From: Antedon mediterranea
Lineage: Eukaryota; Echinodermata; Crinoidea; Comatulida; Antedonidae
Direction of reading: 5' to 3'
Assembly: GCF_964355755.1 (NCBI RefSeq)
Contig: NC_092676.1
Span: 18,334,288-18,398,287 of the forward strand
Length of the DNA: 64,000 nucleotides
Shown: positions 59,401 through 64,000 of the stretch, in pieces
Layout of the letters: every line of letters starts with the position of its first letter
How positions within the stretch are numbered: the first letter of the stretch is position 1
The notes under the pieces: generated by a model
What the model was told of the DNA's origin: nothing
The model's database searches: none
The model's input: only the letters and a program-made list of their open reading frames with translations
Program-made: the position numbers and the translations under genes

Positions 59401-59480
59401 TTGGTGAAACGACTGGTGATACATCAGACGAGGATTCGTCGTCAGATGATGTAGATAAGTCTATTACTGAATCCACATAA
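38456..59480 (+). CDS. NACHT and WD-repeat (NWD-type) STAND NTPase
   Basis: Exons: 38456-38557, 44958-45059, 45226-45300, 45425-45526, 45831-46587, 46708-46910, 47313-47458, 47850-48104, 49779-49937, 50168-50325, 50570-50784, 51521-51750, 51841-51999, 52295-52424, 52715-52927, 53229-53484, 54013-54310, 54664-54827, 55290-55885, 56053-56421, 56720-56885, 57389-57540, 57963-59480. About 2,174 aa. Residues 1-370 are Ser-rich and disordered. STFSDFVGERSAI with LRDLNWGL (about 376-480) resembles the DUF4062-like region of NWD proteins. A Ser-Arg insert follows (about 515-570), then NACHT with Walker A GKAGCGKS (865-872) and Walker B PLVIFLDGLH (Asp about 958). A winged-helix-like region (GYLTASKCGLTDNEIEDLL) leads to WD40 repeats from about 1400, split in the last exon by a Lys/Arg/Glu-rich coil. 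The tail is acidic. An in-frame TAG lies six bases before the chosen ATG. Members are predicted ATP-driven oligomerising signalling switches; the ligand is unknown. Confidence 0.9.
41289..41467. repeat. 20-bp direct repeat pair
   Basis: TAATTCCCAAACGACCCCAT occurs at 41289 and again near 41446, about 157 bases apart, in intron 1 of the NWD-type gene. Confidence 0.7.
41511..41552. repeat. imperfect hairpin related to the one at 19182
   Basis: CATGTACCTATAAATTA and TAATTTATAGATAGGTCCAT flank a short TATAC spacer. The arms match the AATCATGGACCTATAAATTA hairpin apart from small changes, so both derive from one short inverted-repeat element. Confidence 0.65.
42890..43067. mobile_element. MITE family 1, copy 8 (compound)
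   Basis: AAAGCTCTGTCTACACTATC starts the element. A second AAAGCTCTACCTACACTCTC lies inside at about 42947, and TTTGATAGTGTAGACAGAGC ends it. One copy appears inserted next to or recombined with another. Confidence 0.8.
44712..44828. mobile_element. MITE family 2, partial copy
   Basis: It starts near ACGAAACGCAAGTAGTTTTA and ends CATCCTTGCGTTGCGTCCCA, GTGGAAACA. The left terminus has decayed. It lies just upstream of exon 2 of the NWD-type gene. Confidence 0.55.
50818..50977. mobile_element. MITE family 2 copy next to an NWD-gene splice donor
   Basis: Ends GCTTGGTTCCCGCTAGGACA and CGTCACTACTGAGAACCATG, with inner ACCAATCACAACCGATGG and CGCTTGTCATTGGT. It starts about 33 bases after the 5' splice site at 50785. 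Confidence 0.8.
53935..53943 (+). other. possible 9-nt microexon of the NWD-type gene
   Basis: CCAGTACGG lies between a good acceptor (TTTTTGCAG) and a good donor (GTATGT). It would add Ala-Ser-Thr in frame between the exons ending 53484 and starting 54013. Without it the reading frame is equally intact. Confidence 0.3.
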
Positions 59481-59850
59481 TGTGTGGGTCCGCCGAAAAG
59501 GACGCAACACATCAAGGCAGCGACGTAAAAGTGACAATCATCTTGCGTAGTAGACACACAGTGTCGAAAATGTCGTTTTTCATCGATTGCGGCAATGTAC
59601 AAAAAATGAAATCCGTTTGATTTTACGTAGAAGAGTGTAAAGGAAACTAGGCGGCCATCGACCGGGGTCTTTGCTGAGCCATCCTTAATGGTTGATCCTA
59701 TACCAGAACTAGTCCTAGCCAAACTTAATATTATAGTAGAACCCCTTTAAATGGAGTTTCTACCGTTATTGTAATTTATAATAATGTAATAAATATTGTA
59801 AGTAGGCCTATGTTGGAGAAAAACAAGTTTTAGAAATTCAATAAACAATA
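59481..59850 (+). other. 3' UTR and poly(A) signals of the NWD-type gene
   Basis: AATAAA occurs at 59788-59793 and 59840-59845, about 310 and 360 bases after the stop codon. The minus-strand open frame at 59288-59722 overlaps the last exon and is a shadow. Confidence 0.5.
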
Positions 59851-61500
59851 TTTAAAAATTCGTGGTCACAATTTTTCGAAAATTTGCCAAATACCCTTTT
59901 AATTGACATATTGACCTGCGCAGAATCACATAATTTGGTCTGCGAATGTGACCTCAATATAATACATATTTTAAATAGTCGAATAGTCGGTACATATAGA
60001 GTTCTGCGCATGTTACCTCTATATATTTTAAATAGTCGATATTTGACCATTTTTCGAAAAAATCTTTGTACTGTAGTACAGGAAAATTTTCGAAATATGG
60101 CCAAAATTCCACCCATTTTTAAATATTGACATGCGCAAAATCACATAGTGTGTTCTGCGCATGTTACCTCAACACGTATTTTAAATAGTCGATATTTAAA
60201 ATATTGAAATGCGCAGAATCACATAATGTGGTCTGCGAATGTTAACCTCAGTGCATTTTGAAGTAGTCGATATTTTCGCAATTTAAAAAAAAAATCCTGT
60301 ACAGGGATTTTTTTTCAAAAAACGGCCAAATTTCGACCCTTTTCTTTTTCGACATAACTTGTTACAAACACTAAGATGTATAAGATGATTATAACGCAAT
60401 GCGCATATAGCAATAATATCGCAAAATAATTGAATTTAAAAAAATGGATATTTTGGACATTTTTCAAAAAAATCCCTGGATTTATTTTCCAAATTTCGAC
60501 TCTTCTTTTTCGACATAACTTGTTACAAACACTCTTATAAGATGATGATAACGCTATATATGCGTGGGCCTATATATAGCAATATTATGGCAAAATAATT
60601 GAATTTTAAAAAGTGAATATTTTTCGAAAAAAATCCCTTATACTACAGGTACATTTTCGAAAAATGGCCAAATTTCGACCCTTTTAATTTTTTGAAAAAA
60701 TGCGAATGTGACCTCAATACAATAAAAAAAATAGTCGATATTTAACTGTTTTTCGAAAAATTCTTTATTTAAAATATGGCCATTTAGGCCTATATTTTGA
60801 AATACCTCAATACATATTTTAAATAGTCGATATTTGGAAATATTTACATGCTCAGATTCGCATAATGATCTGCGCATGTGGCCTCAATACAATACATATT
60901 TGAAATAGTCGATATTTGACCATTTTTCAAAAATAAATCCTTGTACTGTAGTACGGGGAAATTTTCGAAATATTATTATTTATATTATTATCATATTATT
61001 AATAATATGAATAATTAATTATTCATTAATATTTTGAAATATTGACATGCGCATCTCAATAGACTAGCTAACCTATTTAAAATATATATTGAGGTGGTAA
61101 CATGCGCAAACCACATTGTGATTCTGCGCATGTCAATATGTCTATATTTGGCAATTTTTCGGAAATTTCCTTTTATACAATATTCTTTATTTATAGTGTA
61201 TAAAAGAAAAATTCCCGTACTAAAGTACGGAAATTTTTTAGAAAAATTTCACAAAATCGACTATTTTTAAATAGGCCATTTTTTTAATTTGAAAAATGTA
61301 TTTAGATAACATGCGCAGACCTATTATGTGATTCTGCGCATGTCAATAAAAGGTCTTTCGAAAAATGGCCAAAGACCGACTATTCAAAATATGTAGGCCT
61401 ATTAAGGTAACAAATGTCGATCCTTTTATTTTTAGACATAACTTGCCACTATGACTTTAAGTAACCCAATATATGCACATATAATATTATCGTATAATAA
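59850..61500. repeat. patch of diverged tandem and inverted repeats
   Basis: Variants of TGACATGCGCAGAATCACAT, GTCTGCGCATGTTACCTCAA, TTTTAAATAGTCGATATTTG and CCATTTTTCGAAAAA recur many times. Some are inverted, as near 61085-61140 and 61310-61350. A second unit, TTCGACATAACTTGTTACAA followed by ATAATTGAATTT, appears at about 60350 and 60508, and decayed at about 61430. No gene is supported. Confidence 0.75.
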
Positions 61501-61537
61501 TTTGAATTGATATAGTTATAACAGTAAGACTTAATGC

Positions 61538-61582
61538 ATAAAAACGGAACAGCAATAGAAAAACGGAACAGCAATAGAAAAC
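61538..61582. repeat. 18-bp tandem duplication
   Basis: AAAACGGAACAGCAATAG occurs twice in a row. Confidence 0.85.
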
Positions 61583-61689
61583 CTTTTATTACCGACAAAA
61601 AAAATGATTTCAATTCTCATTTGTTAACCAAGAAAATAATGCTCAAGCCAAGATTACATACATGCGATAATATTTTTACACTATTTCTA

Positions 61690-61850
61690 TAAAGCAAAGA
61701 AACCGCAAATATTGATCAATATTTTTAACGAATAAAGTACAGTTGTGTCTTCCTCTTCCTGATCTTCGTCCAAGAGACAATTATCGTTTGAATCCACGAT
61801 GCTGAATCTGATTATACGTCTTAACAGGGAATCTGCAATTGACACTGCTG
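61690..61850 (-). other. weak candidate terminal exon on the minus strand
   Basis: The minus strand is open from just after an in-frame TAA to a TAG near 61694. It reads ADSLLRRIIRFSIVDSNDNC and LLDEDQEEEDTTVLYSLKIL, a composition unlike random AT-rich DNA. A possible acceptor, CAATTGCAG, is weak. No partner exon was found. Confidence 0.15.
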
Positions 61851-62404
61851 CTTATTCTCAATTTCAAGACTAAATAGGCCCCTAAGTTTAATTTTCCAAA
61901 AGACCAAACCAAAAGAATGTAGGCCTAAACTATTTTTATAATAAGTTTAAATTAAAAATCATATTAATTTAACCAATGTAATGTCACTTATATAATATAT
62001 TATTAAAGCAAATTAAACAATTGTATTTGTTTATTTGACAAATTTTGCTATAGGCCTATAATTAATAATTTAAGCAGTTTAAGATGCACAATTTACATTG
62101 ATAGGCCCACGAACGTGAAAGTATTTCCGTGTTTCATTGATGTAAAATAAGTCAGTTAGCATAGTCTCAGCGGCAATTACATTACATTAGGCCTATAGGC
62201 CTACATAAACTAACGTTCGAAAGCGATGTAAATTTATCACGGGCGATATCCCTGAAATAATTTATTACATTTTATCACATGCGTGTTGTAGGCCTACAGT
62301 TTGTGTGAATCGTTTATTAGCAAATACACAAGATTATTGTTTATAGGCATATAGATGTAACAATTTTAAATCGTCGGTATGTTTTGTCATTCATTTACTT
62401 GCGG

Positions 62405-62447
62405 GTTATTAGTTACGTCCTTGTAAGTGGGAACCAAGATTTAATAA
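62405..62447. mobile_element. MITE family 2, end fragment
   Basis: TTACGTCCTTGTAAGTGGGA and ACCAAG match the right end of the family 2 element. Confidence 0.5.
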
Positions 62448-62679
62448 TACATTACTTTTTTCACCATAGTAAACGTTGTTAACAATTTCAATTCATTCTA
62501 TCACCAAATAGAGAATCCCAAGAAAATAATTAATGTTGGCTGCTGTTCATGAATGTTCGTTTTAAACCAGAAAAGCATCTAGATACATTAAAGAAACCCA
62601 ACAATTATTGAGAAAATTATTCAACAGACGAACAGACTATATGCCGCCATTTTAATTTGTTAAAAACCTATAGCTGCAT

Positions 62680-63286
62680 TTAACGGATTGTAGGTATTTC
62701 CTGCGTGTACAGCGGGTTTATTCTGGTTCCTGCCCATAACCTCTGAAAAGGAAAAAAAAATACCATTATCATTTATCATTATCGGGGGAATTGATATAAG
62801 CCTACTAAACTTTGTTTTTTTATTTTATTTATTTAACAATTTTATATTACTGATCTATTTATTATATCATATTGTACTTCTATACGCATTGAACAATGGA
62901 AATGATGTTTCAACTAATCAGTATTATTATCATCTTTTCAAAATTATTAAATATTTGGCTCATTGATGGTCCGCTAAACAAGAGTGTTCTTGTATAACCT
63001 TGTATAAAAAAACATTGTATAGACATTTTAAAAATGAATACACAAAATTAACAATAATTATATTGTCTACATACAAGTAATGATCAATAACTAACATATG
63101 GAAGCATAACATATAGTCGAGCAATCACGTTATCGATAGGCTATTTAATATTACATGATAATTAAAAAAATAATAATAAAAATATAATTTAAAAATATAA
63201 ATATACCTTGACAAGTACCAAAACCAAGTATGTGAATAACGATGCCTTTATCGTTTTGTTCTTTTCTGTAGTTTTCGTAGAAACAC
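62680..63286 (-). other. weak candidate 3' exon pair on the minus strand
   Basis: Exon 63286-63207 has a TTAACAG acceptor and GTATAT donor. A second begins at 62742 after CCTTTTCAG and stays open to a stop near 62680. Spliced, one frame reads CFYENYRKEQNDKGIVIHIL then GFGTCQEVMGRNQNK and ends NPLNAAIGF. A second frame is also open across the join, so the frame is uncertain. I recognise no family. It could be the end of a gene lying beyond the window. Confidence 0.2.
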
Positions 63287-63845
63287 CTGTTAATAGTAAT
63301 ATAGAATAAGTAATAACAATAATGAATGCATTGAGTACAGACTGTACTACAACGTAATACAACTTTCAAGATACGTGTTCACACGAACTCTGAGTCTTTC
63401 TCTCCCCCTAAAACGTTTTTATTTCCGTAATTTTGACACTATGCTTTCCACGATTTGCTTCCGTATTTTTAAAATCTTTTTTTTATTTGGTTGTTTATCC
63501 CGTTTTCTTTTGGTCTTAGTAGTGGTCTTTTTTAAACTTTCTTTTTAGTTTCTTTCATTGATTAATTGGTGTAATAGTCTAATTATGTGCCCATACAATT
63601 TTAATATTCTTCTTTTAATTCTTTTACCTCATTCTTCTTGTTTTGATTGACCTGTTATTATCTATATTATTTTCTTTCACCTAAACAGTTCATTTATTAA
63701 ATTTAGCTTACTGAAGGATACCAATATGCATATTAATTCTAATGACCGTATTATATAATAATAAATGAAAGAAATGACGTAATCATATGAGCATTATTCA
63801 AGATGGTGCTACTGTACTTATATCGACCAACACCTCCCAACACTC

Positions 63846-63975
63846 GTGCTTGGTTCCCAGTAGGACGCAACGCGAGCGTGTTGACCAAATAAATCCATCG
63901 CTTGTGATTGGTTAAATCCTTTACGTTGCATTACGTCGTTGTGTTGCGTCTATAGAATTGCAATCATTAAACCCA
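63846..63975. mobile_element. MITE family 2 copy near the window end
   Basis: GCTTGGTTCCCAGTAGGACG at the left and CGTTGTGTTGCGTCTATAGA at the right, with inner TCGCTTGTGATTGGTTAAAT. The terminal GGGAACCA of the right end is lost. Confidence 0.7.
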
Positions 63976-64000
63976 CTGATAAAGGTTCTGCCACTGTTGC

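Noticed and set aside
57995-59722. Minus-strand frames opposite the last NWD-type exon
   Set aside because: The plus strand is a continuous 505-codon WD-repeat reading; these are shadows.

Overview
The window looks like nuclear DNA of a marine invertebrate, probably a deuterostome such as an echinoderm. This is inferred from the intron-rich genes, the AT-rich intergenic DNA, the many short inverted-repeat transposons and the gene content; no single diagnostic marker fixes the species. All four recognised genes are spliced, and I placed exons by frame-consistent GT/AG sites and by comparing paralogues.

Layout. (1) 1-3324, + strand: the 3' end of a coiled-coil, Ser-rich protein with a C-terminal IQ motif. 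(2) 5330-12582, - strand: a complete arylsulfatase B-like gene (gene A). (3) 12.58-23.97 kb: a head-to-head intergenic region. A near-identical 34-bp element sits next to a TATA-like box at each end. Between them is a roughly 10-kb foldback structure. A ~100-bp satellite runs one way at 13.1-17.0 kb and the opposite way at 20.8-23.1 kb, and a ~15-16-bp GTCGATGAAA-type minisatellite is likewise inverted (19.5-19.7 versus 20.1-20.4 kb). The left inner part holds three copies of an inverted-repeat element with telomere-like CCCTAA tips. (4) 23974-32845, + strand: a second arylsulfatase B-like gene (gene B), whose exons 3 and 4 each occur twice. Reading phase allows exactly one exon 3. (5) 33-38 kb: repeats only (MITEs, a GACC-repeat element, and two tRNA-Val-headed SINE-like copies flanked by a duplicated element). 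(6) 38456-59480, + strand: a 23-exon STAND NTPase of the NACHT/WD-repeat (NWD) type, about 2,174 aa. (7) 59.5-64 kb: a 1.6-kb patch of diverged tandem and inverted repeats, then AT-rich DNA with two weak candidate minus-strand exon sets.

The two sulfatases share intron positions and most exon lengths, so they are an inverted duplicate pair. Both keep the CTPTR formylglycine motif and the GK-WH active-site pair, so both are probably active sulfatases acting on sulfated glycans in lysosome or secretory space. The NWD-type gene and the IQ gene have no evident functional link to them. Several MITE families are scattered through introns, and two copies of one family abut 5' splice sites in gene A.
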